Source: Gemmatimonadota bacterium
GTDB lineage: Bacteria > Gemmatimonadota > Gemmatimonadetes > Gemmatimonadales > Gemmatimonadaceae
Assembly (NCBI GenBank): GCA_027622655.1
Contig: JAQBYI010000016.1
Span: 1-61,124, forward strand
DNA length: 61,124 bases
Direction of reading: 5' to 3'
Shown here: in pieces, positions 38,580-48,578 of the stretch
Numbering within the stretch: position 1 is the first letter of the stretch
Layout of the letters: each line of letters opens with the position of its first letter
The notes under the pieces: model-generated
Databases searched by the model: none
What the model was told of the DNA's origin: nothing
What the model saw: the letters and a program-made list of their open reading frames with translations, nothing else
Position numbers and translations under genes: made by a program

Positions 38580-39605
38580 CTACTTGAGCGGCAGCGCGAC
38601 CTCGCGGCCCGATTTTGCCGATTCGTAGATCGCGAGAATGAGCTCGAGCGACTTTCGGCCGCCGCGACCGTCGGTGTCCGCGCGCATTTCACCGCGCAAT
38701 GCCGCCAGCACGTTCCGGTAGTACCCGGCGTGCCCGAATCCATACACGCTTTGCGGCGCGGTGCTCGCCTGTTCGACCTGCTTGTCATCGTCGTCGTAGT
38801 CGGCGAACGACCAATGCTCCACCTTGTTCACGGCCGTACCACCAATCTTCGCCGATCCCTTCTCGCCGAGAATCGTGAGCGAACCTTCGAGGTTCTTCGG
38901 GTGCGTGAGCATCGTCACCTGGATCGATCCGAGGGCGCCGCTCCGGAACTTGAGCACAGCGATTCCGGTGTCCTCTGCTTCGATCCGACGTGCAAGGGTA
39001 GCCGTCTTCGCCATTACGCTTTCTACCGGGCCGACGAGCCACTGCATGAGGTCGACGTAATGCGACGCCTGATTCAGGATTGCACCACCGTCGAATTCCC
39101 ACGTGCCACGCCACGGCGCCTGATCGTAGTACTCCTGGGGCCGTGACCACCACACCGTAGTATTCGCGACGTAGATCCGGCCGAACCGTCCCTTGTCTAT
39201 CGCACGGCGCAGCAGTTGGATCGCCGGATTGAGCCGATTCTGCTTGACGACAAAGAGCTGAACCTTCGCATCGTCACAGGCGCGCACGAGGTCGTCGGCG
39301 CCGGCAAGCGACGTGGCCATCGGCTTCTCGCAGATGACGTGCTTCCCTGCCCGCGCTGCGGCGATGCCGTGCGCAGGATGAAGACCGCTGGGCGTAGCCA
39401 CAACGACGGCGTCGCACTCCGCATCGGCGAGCATCTTTGCGAAATCTGTGAACCACGGCACGTCGAGCGAGGCGCCGGCCTCGCGGGCGCGCGATTCAAC
39501 CTCATCGCAGACCGCCACGAGCGAGAGACCGTCAACGTTGGCAATCGCGTCGAAGTGCGTGCGGGCGATCCGCCCGCATCCGACCAATGCGATCCGAATC
39601 GGCAT
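38580..39605 (-). CDS. wbpB: UDP-HexNAcA 3-dehydrogenase (WbpB-like, Gfo/Idh/MocA)
   Basis: A 341-residue NAD-dependent oxidoreductase. It has the N-terminal ALVGCGRIARTHFDAI, the conserved CEKPMA, then VVKQNRLNPAIQLLRRAI, EYYDQAPWRGTWEFDGGAI and LNQASHYVDLMQWLVGP, which match WbpB/WlbA enzymes as I recall them. It would oxidise C3 of UDP-GlcNAcA. The ATG at 39605 lies 2 nt after the wbpD stop. The longer frame upstream adds residues that lie inside wbpD. Confidence 0.92.
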   Translation of the reverse strand: MPIRIALVGCGRIARTHFDAIANVDGLSLVAVCDEVESRAREAGASLDVPWFTDFAKMLADAECDAVVVATPSGLHPAHGIAAARAGKHVICEKPMATSLAGADDLVRACDDAKVQLFVVKQNRLNPAIQLLRRAIDKGRFGRIYVANTTVWWSRPQEYYDQAPWRGTWEFDGGAILNQASHYVDLMQWLVGPVESVMAKTATLARRIEAEDTGIAVLKFRSGALGSIQVTMLTHPKNLEGSLTILGEKGSAKIGGTAVNKVEHWSFADYDDDDKQVEQASTAPQSVYGFGHAGYYRNVLAALRGEMRADTDGRGGRKSLELILAIYESAKSGREVALPLK

Positions 39606-39607
39606 AC

Positions 39608-40198
39608 TCACTCGAAGTCCGCCTCGACGCGAGTGAGCGACTGACTCTTCCGCGCGTAGCTCTTGCCGCACCCCTTGCACGAAATATCAAGGATGTCTTC
39701 CGAGAGCTTGACGCCGCACTCACACATCCAGCCCGTGAGCTTGGCCGGCACGCCGGTCATAAGGGCGTGCGGGGGAACGTCGCGTGTGACGACCGCGCCG
39801 GCGCCAATGAAGCAGTATTCCCCAAGTGTCACGCCGCACACGACGGTCGCGTTCGCACCGATTGTGGCACCACGCTTCACAAGCGTGCGCTGGTACTCGT
39901 TCTTCCGGGAAACGTGGCTCCGTGGATTGACCACGTTCGTGAACACCATCGACGGCCCGCAAAACACGTCGTCCTCGAGTTCCACACCCTCATAGATCGA
40001 CACATTGTTCTGGATTTTCACATTGTCACCGATCTTCGTGCCGTTCATCACCACGACGTTCTGCCCGAGTGAGCACCGCTCACCGATTACGGCGCCCGGC
40101 ATGACGTGGCAGAAGTGCCATATCTTCGTTCCGTTTCCCACGGCGGCGCCCGAGTCAACGAACGCACTCTCATGGATGAACGGTTTGTCTGTGCTCAT
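39608..40198 (-). CDS. wbpD: N-acetyltransferase (WbpD-like, left-handed beta-helix)
   Basis: A 196-residue hexapeptide-repeat acetyltransferase. Repeats such as [16 protein letters not shown] and [16 protein letters not shown] form the beta-helix, with [18 protein letters not shown] and [20 protein letters not shown] typical of WbpD/WlbB. The C-terminus adds two cysteine pairs (WMCECG and SCKGCG), a possible zinc site. It acetylates the 3-amino group made by WbpE. The ATG overlaps the carB stop (ATGA). Confidence 0.92.
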   Translation of the reverse strand: MSTDKPFIHESAFVDSGAAVGNGTKIWHFCHVMPGAVIGERCSLGQNVVVMNGTKIGDNVKIQNNVSIYEGVELEDDVFCGPSMVFTNVVNPRSHVSRKNEYQRTLVKRGATIGANATVVCGVTLGEYCFIGAGAVVTRDVPPHALMTGVPAKLTGWMCECGVKLSEDILDISCKGCGKSYARKSQSLTRVEADFE

Positions 40199-43100
40199 GT
40201 GATCTCCTGCTGCCACTCTTGAATGGATTTCACTCCGGCTGTGTTCGCGATGAGGCTTTCAATGGCATCGCAAGCGGCGCCGGCAGCCGATAACGTCGTC
40301 GTGTAGGGTACCCGTCTGGCGATCGCGGCCTGGCGCAGCGTATCATCGTCGCGCAAAGCCCGCATTCCAAGTGGCGTGTTGATAAGGAGTTGTACGGCGT
40401 CGTTCTTGATCAGGTCCACGGCGTGCGGCCTCGCCACGCTCACCTTGTGCACCACGTCGCTTGGCACGCCGCGCTCACGAAGATACCGCGAAGTTCCCTC
40501 GGTGGCGACCAGCTTGAAACCCATCGCGTGAAACCGCTTGGCAATCGGCAGCATTGCCGGTTTGTCACTGTCGTTGACCGTTACAAATACGGTCCCCTCG
40601 AGCGGGAGGCCGTTGCCGGCCGCCACCTGCGCCTTCGCAAACGCCGGCCCGAACTTGTGGTCCACCCCCATCACCTCGCCCGTCGACCGCATCTCGGGAC
40701 CCAGGATCGGATCGAACTCGCGGAATTTGGCAAACGGAAAGACGGCTTCCTTGACCGCCACGAACGGTGCGATGATCTCTTCGGTAAAGCCGATGTCCAC
40801 GAGCATTTCGCCGGTCATGACCCGCGCCGCCAATGAGGCGAGCGGAACACCAATCGTCTTGGAGACGAACGGGATCGTCCGGCTCGCCCGCGGATTGACC
40901 TCGATCACGTAGACGACCCCGTTCTTCGCGGCGTACTGCACGTTGATGAGGCCAACCACCTTGAGGGCCTTGGCGAACGCAACCGTATGAGCGCGCATCA
41001 CTCGCTGATCCTCGGCAGAAATCAGGAACGGCGGCAACACGCACGCCGAGTCGCCCGAGTGAATGCCGGCCTGTTCGATGTGCTGCATCACGCCGCCAAT
41101 CACCACCGTCGTTCCGTCGCTGATGGCGTCCACGTCGGCCTCGATCGCGTTCTCCAGGAACGAGTCGATAAGCACCGGACGGTCTTCGGACACCCGAAAG
41201 GCGCGGGTGAAGTAGTCGCGCAGCGTCGTCTCGTCATAGACGATCTCCATCGCCCGACCGCCCAACACATAGCTCGGCCGCACCAGCACGGGATATCCGA
41301 TCCGATTCGCCGCCTCAACCGCACCATCAACGCTCGTCGCGGTACCGTTCGGCGGTTGTTCCACGCCAAGCTCGCGCGCGATCTTCTCGAATCGGCGCCG
41401 GTCTTCCGCAATGTCAATCGAGTCAGGGCTCGTTCCCAGAATGCGCACGCCCGCGTCTTCCAGCGGCCGCGTGAGCTTGAGCGGCGTCTGGCCGCCGAGC
41501 TGCACGATCACGCCTTCGGGTTGTTCGCGCTCCACGATTTCGAGCACGTGCTCGAGCGTCAGCGGTTCGAAGTAGAGCTTGTCGCTCGTATCGTAGTCCG
41601 TGGAGACGGTCTCTGGGTTGGAGTTCACCATGATCGTCTCGATACCCTGATCGCGCAGCGCCATCGCGGCGCGCACGCAGCAGTAGTCGAACTCCACGCC
41701 CTGCCCGATCCGGTTTGGTCCGCTGCCCAGAATGACCACAGAGCGCTTGCCCGTGCGCGGCGCCTCCGACTCCTCGTCGTACGTTGAATAGAGGTACGGC
41801 GTGTTGGACGGGAATTCACCAGCGCACGTGTCCACCATCTTGTAAACCGGGCGAATCTTCATCGCCCACCGGCTCTCACGCACGGCCTTCTCCGACTCAC
41901 CGCGCAACTTCGCCAGCTGGACATCGGCGAAGCCGAGTCGCTTCATGGCGAGCATCGCGTCGGCGGTCACGGTATCCAGCGCCGCGTACTCAACTTCTGC
42001 ATCGAGCAACTCGCGAAGCTGCGCGAGAAACCAGGGGTCGATCCACGTTCGGGCAAACAGTTCAGCATCTGTCATGCCAAGCTGCATCGCGCGCTTGACC
42101 TGGAATAGCCTCTCGGGAGTTGGAGTCGCGAGGGCCGCCGTGACGGCCTCCAGCGAGTCATCCGCAACGCGGTCGTCGATCGGTCGATCCGATGTATCCC
42201 AACCAGTACGACCGCTCTCCAGTGCGCGAAGGCCCTTCTGCAACGCTTCCTTGAACGTCCGGCCGATGGCCATCGACTCGCCGACCGATTTCATCTGTGT
42301 AGTCAGCACGGGGTTCGCCCCGGGGAACTTCTCGAACGCGAACCGCGGACACTTCACCACCACGTAGTCGAGCACGGGCTCGAAGCAACTCGGCGTCATC
42401 TTGGTGATGTCGTTCGGGATTTCGTCGAGCCTGTAGCCCACCGCCAGTTTCGCACTGATGCGAGCAATGGCAAATCCCGTCGCCTTGGATGCGAGCGCAG
42501 ACGACCGCGATACGCGCGGGTTCATCTCGATCACGACCATGTCGCCGTCGGCGGGGTTGACGGCGAACTGGATGTTGCAGCCTCCCGCGTCCACTCCGAT
42601 TTCGCGGATCACCGCGATCGCCGCGTCGCGCATCGTCTGATATTCGCGGTCGGTGAGCGTCATGGCCGGCGCAACGGTGATTGAGTCGCCCGTATGCACT
42701 CCCATGGGATCCAGATTCTCGATCGAGCACACAATGACGACGTTGTCTTCGCAATCGCGCATCACCTCGAGCTCGAACTCCTTCCAGCCAAGCAGTGATC
42801 TCTCGATCAGAACCTGTGAGATCGGCGACTCCGCCAGACCCTGGCGCACGATCTGCTCGTATTCCTCGCGATTGAACGCTACGCCACCGCCAGACCCGCC
42901 GAGCGTGAAGGCGGGTCGGATGATCGCGGGGAAGCCGCTGAACTCTGAGATCTCGAGCGCCTCATTCCACGTCGTGGCGATGCGCCCTTCAGGACACTTG
43001 AGCCCGATCTTGACCATCGCCTCACCGAACAGCTTTCGGTCCTCGGCGACCGCGATCGCCCGGGCGTTGGCGCCGATCAGCTCCACGCCGTGCTTTTCGA

Positions 43101-43422
43101 GCACGCCGGAGTTATGAAGATCCATCGCCACGTTGAGCGCCGTCTGACCACCCATGGTGGCCAGCAACGCATCGGGTTTCTCCCGCTCGATGATCCGCTC
43201 CACGAACTCCGGCGTCACCGGCTCGATGTATGTCCGGGTCGCGATCTCGGGGTCGGTCATGATCGTCGCGGGATTCGAGTTCACGAGGATCACTTCGAAG
43301 CCTTCGTCGCGCAGCGCTTTGGCGGCCTGCGTACCCGAATAGTCGAACTCGGCGCCCTGTCCGATGACGATCGGACCGGAGCCGATGAGCAGAATGCGGT
43401 GGATGTCAGTGCGGCGGGGCAT
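40195..43422 (-). CDS. carB: Carbamoyl-phosphate synthase large subunit
   Basis: Makes carbamoyl phosphate for pyrimidine and arginine synthesis. The 1075-residue product has the two homologous ATP-grasp halves, each opening with a [17 protein letters not shown] or [16 protein letters not shown] block, MGGQTALN and LGGQTPLK, then the C-terminal MGS-like allosteric domain. The partner carA is not in this window. Its end is coupled to the sugar gene wbpD by 4 nt, an odd partner. The 119-nt region upstream has no clear promoter. Confidence 0.97.
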   Translation of the reverse strand: MPRRTDIHRILLIGSGPIVIGQGAEFDYSGTQAAKALRDEGFEVILVNSNPATIMTDPEIATRTYIEPVTPEFVERIIEREKPDALLATMGGQTALNVAMDLHNSGVLEKHGVELIGANARAIAVAEDRKLFGEAMVKIGLKCPEGRIATTWNEALEISEFSGFPAIIRPAFTLGGSGGGVAFNREEYEQIVRQGLAESPISQVLIERSLLGWKEFELEVMRDCEDNVVIVCSIENLDPMGVHTGDSITVAPAMTLTDREYQTMRDAAIAVIREIGVDAGGCNIQFAVNPADGDMVVIEMNPRVSRSSALASKATGFAIARISAKLAVGYRLDEIPNDITKMTPSCFEPVLDYVVVKCPRFAFEKFPGANPVLTTQMKSVGESMAIGRTFKEALQKGLRALESGRTGWDTSDRPIDDRVADDSLEAVTAALATPTPERLFQVKRAMQLGMTDAELFARTWIDPWFLAQLRELLDAEVEYAALDTVTADAMLAMKRLGFADVQLAKLRGESEKAVRESRWAMKIRPVYKMVDTCAGEFPSNTPYLYSTYDEESEAPRTGKRSVVILGSGPNRIGQGVEFDYCCVRAAMALRDQGIETIMVNSNPETVSTDYDTSDKLYFEPLTLEHVLEIVEREQPEGVIVQLGGQTPLKLTRPLEDAGVRILGTSPDSIDIAEDRRRFEKIARELGVEQPPNGTATSVDGAVEAANRIGYPVLVRPSYVLGGRAMEIVYDETTLRDYFTRAFRVSEDRPVLIDSFLENAIEADVDAISDGTTVVIGGVMQHIEQAGIHSGDSACVLPPFLISAEDQRVMRAHTVAFAKALKVVGLINVQYAAKNGVVYVIEVNPRASRTIPFVSKTIGVPLASLAARVMTGEMLVDIGFTEEIIAPFVAVKEAVFPFAKFREFDPILGPEMRSTGEVMGVDHKFGPAFAKAQVAAGNGLPLEGTVFVTVNDSDKPAMLPIAKRFHAMGFKLVATEGTSRYLRERGVPSDVVHKVSVARPHAVDLIKNDAVQLLINTPLGMRALRDDDTLRQAAIARRVPYTTTLSAAGAACDAIESLIANTAGVKSIQEWQQEIT

Positions 43423-43541
43423 TGTGCGCGGGCGAGTAGGGCGAGGGATGAGTGAGAATGAGAAGAGCGCGCGGCGCGATGGTGATGCGCGAGGACGCCA
43501 TCGTTCGGCGCGCAGCCGCCAGCGCGAAAACTACCGCATGG

Positions 43542-44510
43542 TCAGAGTGTTTCGGACGCGATAACGTCGCGAATAATGTCGGCAAGGCCAAGCCGAGCGA
43601 TCCACCCGGTGTCATCGCGAATGCGGTTGTTCCGCCCTGACAGATGCGGAACATCAACGGCACGCTGCAGCCCGCTGTCCGGAACGAACTCGATGTCTAC
43701 ACCCACCGCAGCGGCCACCTGCGCGGCAACTTGCGCAATGGTCACGGCTTTCCCGCCCGACACGTTGTACACCTCGCCCGCGAGACCGTCTTCCACCAGC
43801 GCGAGGTAGGCGCGGACGACGTCTTCGACGTGGAGGAAGTCACGCGCCACAGACGTGTTGCCGATCGTCGTGGTTCCCTCGCCGGCAGCTTTGGCCGCAA
43901 GCACACGTTTGATCAGCCCGGGAATCACGAAGTTGGGTGATTGGCCAGGACCGCTGTGATTGAACGACCTCGTGCACACGACGCGAACTCCCGCCCGGCG
44001 AAACGCGGCCAGCGCGAATTGCTCCTGGGCCAGCTTGCTCGCGGCGTAGGGCGAGGCCGGCCGGCACTCCGCATCTTCGGGAAGGGGAAGCGACGAAATG
44101 TCGTGACGCCCGTACTGCTCTCCGCTGCCGACCACCAGCACGACGGGGTCGAGCGTTCCCGACGAGCGGCGCTCTTCGATCACGGCAAGCAACCGCACAG
44201 CGATCCCGACATTGGTGTCGAGCGCAAGCGCAGGATCGCGGCCAGCCGCCGGAACGAAGGCGACTCCGGCAAGGTGAAACACAGCATCGGGTTGGGCGTC
44301 GTCGATGGTGCTGCGCACGGCATCCGCGTGCAAGAGATCGTCGCGGCGCCATCGAACCAGAGCATGATCTTCTGCAGACAGGACGCCGTGCGGCGGCGCC
44401 CCGATGAGCGACGACCCTACGACCTCCCAGCCTTCCCGTACGAGTTCGCGGCAGAGCCACTGGCCGACGAAGCCGCCGGCCCCGGTGACGAGCGCGCGCC
44501 TGACAGCCAC
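43542..44510 (-). CDS. rmd: GDP-6-deoxy-D-mannose reductase (Rmd-like)
   Basis: Extended SDR of 322 residues. It has TGAGGFVGQWLCREL, VFHLAGVAF, SGEQYG, PYAASKLAQEQFA (Tyr-x-x-x-Lys) and ARDFLHVEDVVRAY. It would reduce the 4-keto intermediate from Gmd to GDP-D-rhamnose. I chose the GTG at 44510, which is 1 nt after the gmd stop and begins at the conserved N-terminus; the longer frame starts with a TTG inside gmd. Placed after gmd, the Rmd role is likely, though GDP-fucose synthase cannot be fully excluded. Confidence 0.82.
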   Translation of the reverse strand: MAVRRALVTGAGGFVGQWLCRELVREGWEVVGSSLIGAPPHGVLSAEDHALVRWRRDDLLHADAVRSTIDDAQPDAVFHLAGVAFVPAAGRDPALALDTNVGIAVRLLAVIEERRSSGTLDPVVLVVGSGEQYGRHDISSLPLPEDAECRPASPYAASKLAQEQFALAAFRRAGVRVVCTRSFNHSGPGQSPNFVIPGLIKRVLAAKAAGEGTTTIGNTSVARDFLHVEDVVRAYLALVEDGLAGEVYNVSGGKAVTIAQVAAQVAAAVGVDIEFVPDSGLQRAVDVPHLSGRNNRIRDDTGWIARLGLADIIRDVIASETL

Positions 44511-44511
44511 G

Positions 44512-45486
44512 TCAGCCGGCCGCGCGGGTTGCTGCGTGCCGCGCGACGTCGGCGTCAACCATCATCATGACGAGACTCTTGAAGTCTACGGTCGCTTCCC
44601 AACCTAGCATCGTCTTGGCCCGCGATGCGTCGGCAACCAGGAGATCGACTTCCGCCGGACGCACGTGCTTGTCCGAGAACCGGACATAATCGTGGTAGTC
44701 CAGGCCTTTGTGCTCGAACGCCGCCTCGCACAACTGGCGGACACTCCAAGTGTGCCCCGTACCGATCACAAAATCCTCCGGCTCGGGCTGCTGCAACATC
44801 CGCCACATCGCGTCCACGTAGTCACCGGCGTAACCCCAGTCACGCCGCGCGTCGAGATTTCCGAGGTCAACGTGGTCGCCAAGTCCAAGTGAAATGCGCG
44901 CGACGGCGTCTGTGACCTTGCGGGTCACAAACTCGAGTCCCCGGCGCGGACTTTCGTGGTTGAACAGGATGCCGCTCACGGCGTACAGCCCGAACGACTC
45001 ACGATAGTTCACCGTGATCCAGTGAGCGTACACCTTGGCGACGCCATACGGTGAGCGCGGATAGAACGGCGTGTCTTCCTTTTGCGGCGTTTCGACTACC
45101 TTGCCGAACATTTCGCTCGAACTTGCCTGATACAGACGGGCCTTTGGCGCCGCCCGTTTCATCGCCTCGAGGAGCCTCGTCACGCCGATCGCCGTGAACT
45201 CACCGGTGAGTACCGGTTGGGTCCACGAGGTCGCTACGAAACTCTGCGCGGCCAGATTGTAGATCTCGTCCGGTGCGGTCTCCTCGATGGCGTCCATGAG
45301 CGACGTCTGGTCGAGGAGATCGGCCGACACCAGTTCGATGCGGTCAATCAGGTGGGCGATACGGTCGTACGGCGTCGTGGAGCTGCGCCGCACGATTCCA
45401 ACCACGCGATATCCCTTTTCGAGCAGAAGCTCAGCGAGGTAGGATCCGTCCTGGCCGGTAATACCGGTGATCAGTGCTGTTGGCAC
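44512..45486 (-). CDS. gmd: GDP-mannose 4,6-dehydratase
   Basis: Converts GDP-D-mannose to GDP-4-keto-6-deoxy-mannose. The 324-residue product has [19 protein letters not shown] at the N-terminus, [13 protein letters not shown], the catalytic [17 protein letters not shown] and [16 protein letters not shown], all typical of Gmd. The GTG at 45486 is chosen because upstream residues of the longer frame are not conserved. A TTGACG at 45561-45566 might be a -35 element, but its -10 is poor. Confidence 0.94.
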   Translation of the reverse strand: MPTALITGITGQDGSYLAELLLEKGYRVVGIVRRSSTTPYDRIAHLIDRIELVSADLLDQTSLMDAIEETAPDEIYNLAAQSFVATSWTQPVLTGEFTAIGVTRLLEAMKRAAPKARLYQASSSEMFGKVVETPQKEDTPFYPRSPYGVAKVYAHWITVNYRESFGLYAVSGILFNHESPRRGLEFVTRKVTDAVARISLGLGDHVDLGNLDARRDWGYAGDYVDAMWRMLQQPEPEDFVIGTGHTWSVRQLCEAAFEHKGLDYHDYVRFSDKHVRPAEVDLLVADASRAKTMLGWEATVDFKSLVMMMVDADVARHAATRAAG

Positions 45487-45669
45487 GGGACTGGGGAAGG
45501 AATGGGTGCCGGTACGGCGAAGGATGTACGGGGAACGGAAAGCGACTCTGCAACCATGTTCGTCAAAAAGTGCGTACCGGAAATGTGCATCGTGCGTGCC
45601 CAAGTCCGCACCATGTGAACGGTTCGGGAGTGGCAATCCGAACCAAAGGGCGCCTCAGGTACCGACAAG

Positions 45670-45693
45670 AAAAAAGGGAGCCTCACGGCTCCC
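45670..45693 (-). terminator. Rho-independent terminator after rpmB
   Basis: A 7-bp stem (GGGAGCC with GGCTCCC, 4-nt loop) at 45676-45693 is followed on the minus strand by TTTTTT. It lies 20 nt after the rpmB stop. This is the clearest terminator in the window and ends the ribosomal cluster before the gmd leader. Confidence 0.93.
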
Positions 45694-45712
45694 TCGATTC
45701 CTTCAGACACGG

Positions 45713-45940
45713 TCACTTCGCGGCCGCGAGGCCGGTGCCGCGCGGAGCTCGGCGGATCTTGTTCGCGTGGAGGCAGCGCGTGCAGACCTTGATGCGGATC
45801 ACCTTGCCGTCGGACAGGATCCGAGCGACCTGAAGATTCGGCTTCCAGGTGCGGCGTGTCTTGTTGTTCGCGTGCGAAACGGCGTTACCGAAGGTGACGC
45901 CCTTGTCGCATACGTAACATTTATGACGGTCAATGGCCAT
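45713..45940 (-). CDS. rpmB: 50S ribosomal protein L28
   Basis: A 75-residue ribosomal protein. It has the CYVCDKG pair (Cys8 and Cys11) and the later CTRC pair, a zinc-binding form of L28, with [20 protein letters not shown] as the conserved core. It follows rplQ by 3 nt and precedes the terminator at 45670-45693. L28 is more often linked to rpmG, so its place at the end of the alpha operon is noteworthy. Confidence 0.96.
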   Translation of the reverse strand: MAIDRHKCYVCDKGVTFGNAVSHANNKTRRTWKPNLQVARILSDGKVIRIKVCTRCLHANKIRRAPRGTGLAAAK

Positions 45941-45943
45941 CGC

Positions 45944-46300
45944 TTAACCCTCGATCAGCTCAATGCGCGCCATTTCCGCCGCGTCACCCTTGCGGTGACC
46001 GGTCTTGATGATGCGCGTATACCCACCTTTTCGCGTCGCGTACTTCGGACCGAGTTCCTGAAAGAGCTTGTCCGCCGCGGCTCGCTTCTGGACGTGCCGA
46101 CCAGCGAGCCGGCGGGCATGCAGCGTGCCCGTCTTGGCCTTGGTGATCAGCTTCTCGACGAACGGCCGCAGCTCCTTGGCCTTGGCTTCCGTCGTGACGA
46201 TACCGCCGCTCTCGATAAGCGAAGTCGCGAGATTGCGAAGCAACGCCAGGCGCTGTTCGCTCGTTCGGCGCAGTGAGCGCCCTGCCTTGCGGTGACGCAT
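45944..46300 (-). CDS. rplQ: 50S ribosomal protein L17
   Basis: A 118-residue L17 with the standard MRHRKAGRSLRRTSEQRLAL opening, LIESGGIVTTEAKAKELRPF, and the C-terminal GGYTRIIKTGHRKGDAAEMA. It follows rpoA by 3 nt, as in most bacteria, so it is in the same operon. Confidence 0.98.
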   Translation of the reverse strand: MRHRKAGRSLRRTSEQRLALLRNLATSLIESGGIVTTEAKAKELRPFVEKLITKAKTGTLHARRLAGRHVQKRAAADKLFQELGPKYATRKGGYTRIIKTGHRKGDAAEMARIELIEG

Positions 46301-46303
46301 TTG

Positions 46304-47365
46304 CTATTCCTCGCCCTCGTCATCGGGCGCGTTGGCCGCGGCACGGCTGGGCGGCGTGCCCCAGTCGGTGACGCGAATACCGTCTTCGACTTCTTCGAAG
46401 CGCATGCCGAAGTTGAGCCCTTCGCGCTCGAGGAGATCGGCGATTTCCTGCAGCGACTTCTTGCCGAAGTTCTTGACGTCGAGAATCTGCTGCTCCGTGA
46501 GCCGTACAAGGTCGCCAAGCGTACGTACGCTGGAGTTCTTGAGTGAGTTCACCGAGCGAACCGACAGCTCGAGCGTGTCAATCGACATCGCGAGCAGCAT
46601 CGACAGCCGCGCCGCATTCGACGTCGCTTCACCGACGCTCGCGGCAGCGTGTGTGCCGAAGCCGGCGAAGTACTGAAAGTGCGTCTGAGCCAAAGCGGCT
46701 GCATAGCTTACCGCTTCTTCAGGCGTCAGCGTGCCATTGGTCTCGACCGTCATCACGAGACGGTCATAATCGGTACGCTGCCCGACACGCGTTTCGCTGA
46801 CCGAGAAGTTCACGCGACGAACCGGCGAATAGAGCGAATCGACGCGCACCAGATCAACGGGCAGCGAGCGATCGGACGGGTGCTGCTCCGCCTCGACATA
46901 CCCGCGCCCCTTGTTCACATACAGTTCGACAGAGAGATCCTTGTCGTCCTGAAGCGTGAAGAGGTGGTGCTTGGGATTCACGACAGTCACGCCGTTCTGG
47001 TTCTCGACGGCGGCGGCAGTCACCGCGCCGGCGCGCGAGACGTTGATGCGGAGGATCGTGTCCTCTACGTCGTCGTCGAGCTGCAGGGTGAGCGTCTTGA
47101 GGTTACCGATGATCTGGTGAACGTCTTCGACGACGCCCGTGATCGTCTGGTGCTCATGGAGTACGCCGTCGATACGAAACGCCCAGACGGCCGACCCGCG
47201 CAGCGACGAAAGCAGCATGCGCCGCATCGCGTTGCCCAGCGTGTGACCGAAGCCGCGTTCCAGCGGCTGTAGGCGAAACTCGCCGATATTCGGACTGTCG
47301 TCGCGCTTTGTCGCTTCTACGAGCGCCGGGCGAACGAGCCCGCGCAGATCAATTGCCTGTGCCAT
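46304..47365 (-). CDS. rpoA: DNA-directed RNA polymerase subunit alpha
   Basis: A 353-residue alpha subunit. The N-terminal domain (about 1-235) carries ERGFGHTLGNAMRRMLLSSL, the dimerisation block. The C-terminal domain (about 275-335) has LELSVRSVNSLKNSSVRTLG and VKNFGKKSLQEI, which contact promoter UP elements and activators. AAGGA lies 9 nt before the ATG at 47365. It is separated from rpsD by 199 nt holding a tandem repeat and a hairpin. Confidence 0.98.
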   Translation of the reverse strand: MAQAIDLRGLVRPALVEATKRDDSPNIGEFRLQPLERGFGHTLGNAMRRMLLSSLRGSAVWAFRIDGVLHEHQTITGVVEDVHQIIGNLKTLTLQLDDDVEDTILRINVSRAGAVTAAAVENQNGVTVVNPKHHLFTLQDDKDLSVELYVNKGRGYVEAEQHPSDRSLPVDLVRVDSLYSPVRRVNFSVSETRVGQRTDYDRLVMTVETNGTLTPEEAVSYAAALAQTHFQYFAGFGTHAAASVGEATSNAARLSMLLAMSIDTLELSVRSVNSLKNSSVRTLGDLVRLTEQQILDVKNFGKKSLQEIADLLEREGLNFGMRFEEVEDGIRVTDWGTPPSRAAANAPDDEGEE

Positions 47366-47388
47366 TTGAATGCATCCTTGATGTGGTC

Positions 47389-47410
47389 AGGCGCCGCTCG
47401 CGCGGCGCCT
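47389..47410 (-). other. Perfect 9-bp hairpin in the rpsD-rpoA spacer
   Basis: AGGCGCCGC pairs fully with GCGGCGCCT around a 4-nt loop, 23 nt before the rpoA start. It has no T-run. It may slow transcription, protect the message after processing, or take part in autoregulation; none of these can be shown from sequence. Confidence 0.7.
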
Positions 47411-47474
47411 ACGCCCTGCCCCGCCCCTGACGCGCGGCAGGCCCGTCGGAATGTCAGGGATCCGACCGTTCCAG

Positions 47475-47564
47475 CGTGCTGTTGCGTGCTGTTGCGTGCT
47501 GTTGCGTGCTGTTGCGTGCTGTTGCGTGCTGTTGCGTGTTGCTGCGTGTTGCTGCGTGTTGTTG
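47475..47564 (-). repeat. 10-bp tandem repeat after the rpsD stop
   Basis: Nine head-to-tail copies of a 10-bp unit (plus strand GTGCTGTTGC). The six copies furthest from the gene are identical and the three next to it are diverged. The array abuts the rpsD stop codon with no gap and fills nearly half of the 199-nt spacer to rpoA. Confidence 0.96.
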
Positions 47565-48197
47565 CTACTTCGAATACAACTCGACGACCAACTGCTCCTG
47601 CGCCGCAATCGGAATCGACTGCCGCGTCGGGCGCTCCAGCATACGACCCGTGAACGACTCCTTGTCCACGGCAAGCCATGTGAGCGCTCCACCGCGCGCT
47701 GACTGCTCGAGCGAGGCGAGCACGGCCACGAGCCCGCGCGAGCTTTCGCGCATTCTCACGGCCATTCCCGGATCCACAACGAAACTCGCCACGTCCACAG
47801 TCTTGCCGTTCACTTCGATGTGGCGATGACGGATGAGTTGACGCGCAGCGCGACAGCTTGCCGCAAAACCCATGCGGTAGACCATGTTGTCCAGCCGGCT
47901 CTCAAGTGCCGCGAGCAGGTTGTGGCCCGTGAGGCCCGGCAGCGCGCTGACCTTCTCGAACGTGTTGCGGAACTGACGTTCCGTCAGCCCGTACGTGCGC
48001 TTGATTTTCTGCTTCTCGCGCAACTGCTTGGCGTATTCCGACACTTTGCGGCGCCGCGCGGTGCTCTGGCCGTGCTGGCCTGGCGCGTACGGCCGACGTT
48101 CAACCGGGCACTTCTCTGTGAAGCATTTCGTGCCCTTTAGAAACAGCTTGGTGCCTTCGCGACGGCACATGCGGCATGCGGGTCCGGTGTAACGCAT
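47565..48197 (-). CDS. rpsD: 30S ribosomal protein S4
   Basis: Primary 16S rRNA-binding protein. The 210-residue product has the zinc-binding Cys8, Cys11, Cys25 and Cys30 pattern near the N-terminus and the S4 RNA-binding domain (about 98-160) with LESRLDNMVYRMGFA and ARQLIRHRHIEVNGKTVDV. S4 is the translational repressor of the alpha operon in some bacteria. It follows rpsK by 3 nt. Confidence 0.98.
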   Translation of the reverse strand: MRYTGPACRMCRREGTKLFLKGTKCFTEKCPVERRPYAPGQHGQSTARRRKVSEYAKQLREKQKIKRTYGLTERQFRNTFEKVSALPGLTGHNLLAALESRLDNMVYRMGFAASCRAARQLIRHRHIEVNGKTVDVASFVVDPGMAVRMRESSRGLVAVLASLEQSARGGALTWLAVDKESFTGRMLERPTRQSIPIAAQEQLVVELYSK

Positions 48198-48200
48198 GGA

Positions 48201-48578
48201 TCAGACCCTCCGCCGCTTGGGTGGGCGGCAACCGTTGTGCGGAATCGGCGTCACGTCCTTGATGGACTTCACGACGAGCCCGGCCGACGCCAGCGCCTGG
48301 ATGGCGCTTTCGCGCCCAGATCCCGGTCCCTGCACCTTCACGTGCACGCGGCGGACACCAAGGGTCAGGGCCTCGCGCGCGCACTGTTCGGCGGCGACAG
48401 TCGCGGCAAACGGCGTGGACTTCTTCGAACCCTTGAAGCCAGCCTTGCCCGACGAACCCCACGACACGGCGTTGCCGTGCGCGTCGGTGATCGTGATTAT
48501 CGTGTTGTTGAACGTCGCGCTGACGTGGGCGATTCCTTCCGCCTCGATGACGCGCTTTGTCTTCTTTCCAATAGCCAT
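48201..48578 (-). CDS. rpsK: 30S ribosomal protein S11
   Basis: A 125-residue platform protein of the small subunit. It has [35 protein letters not shown] and the C-terminal [19 protein letters not shown] block. Its start overlaps the rpsM stop by 1 nt. The order rpmJ-rpsM-rpsK-rpsD is standard. Confidence 0.98.
   Translation of the reverse strand: MAIGKKTKRVIEAEGIAHVSATFNNTIITITDAHGNAVSWGSSGKAGFKGSKKSTPFAATVAAEQCAREALTLGVRRVHVKVQGPGSGRESAIQALASAGLVVKSIKDVTPIPHNGCRPPKRRRV

Noticed and set aside
43423-43541. Partial repeat (two GGGCGAG copies) before carB
   Set aside because: Only two short copies in low-complexity sequence; not enough to call an array like the other six.
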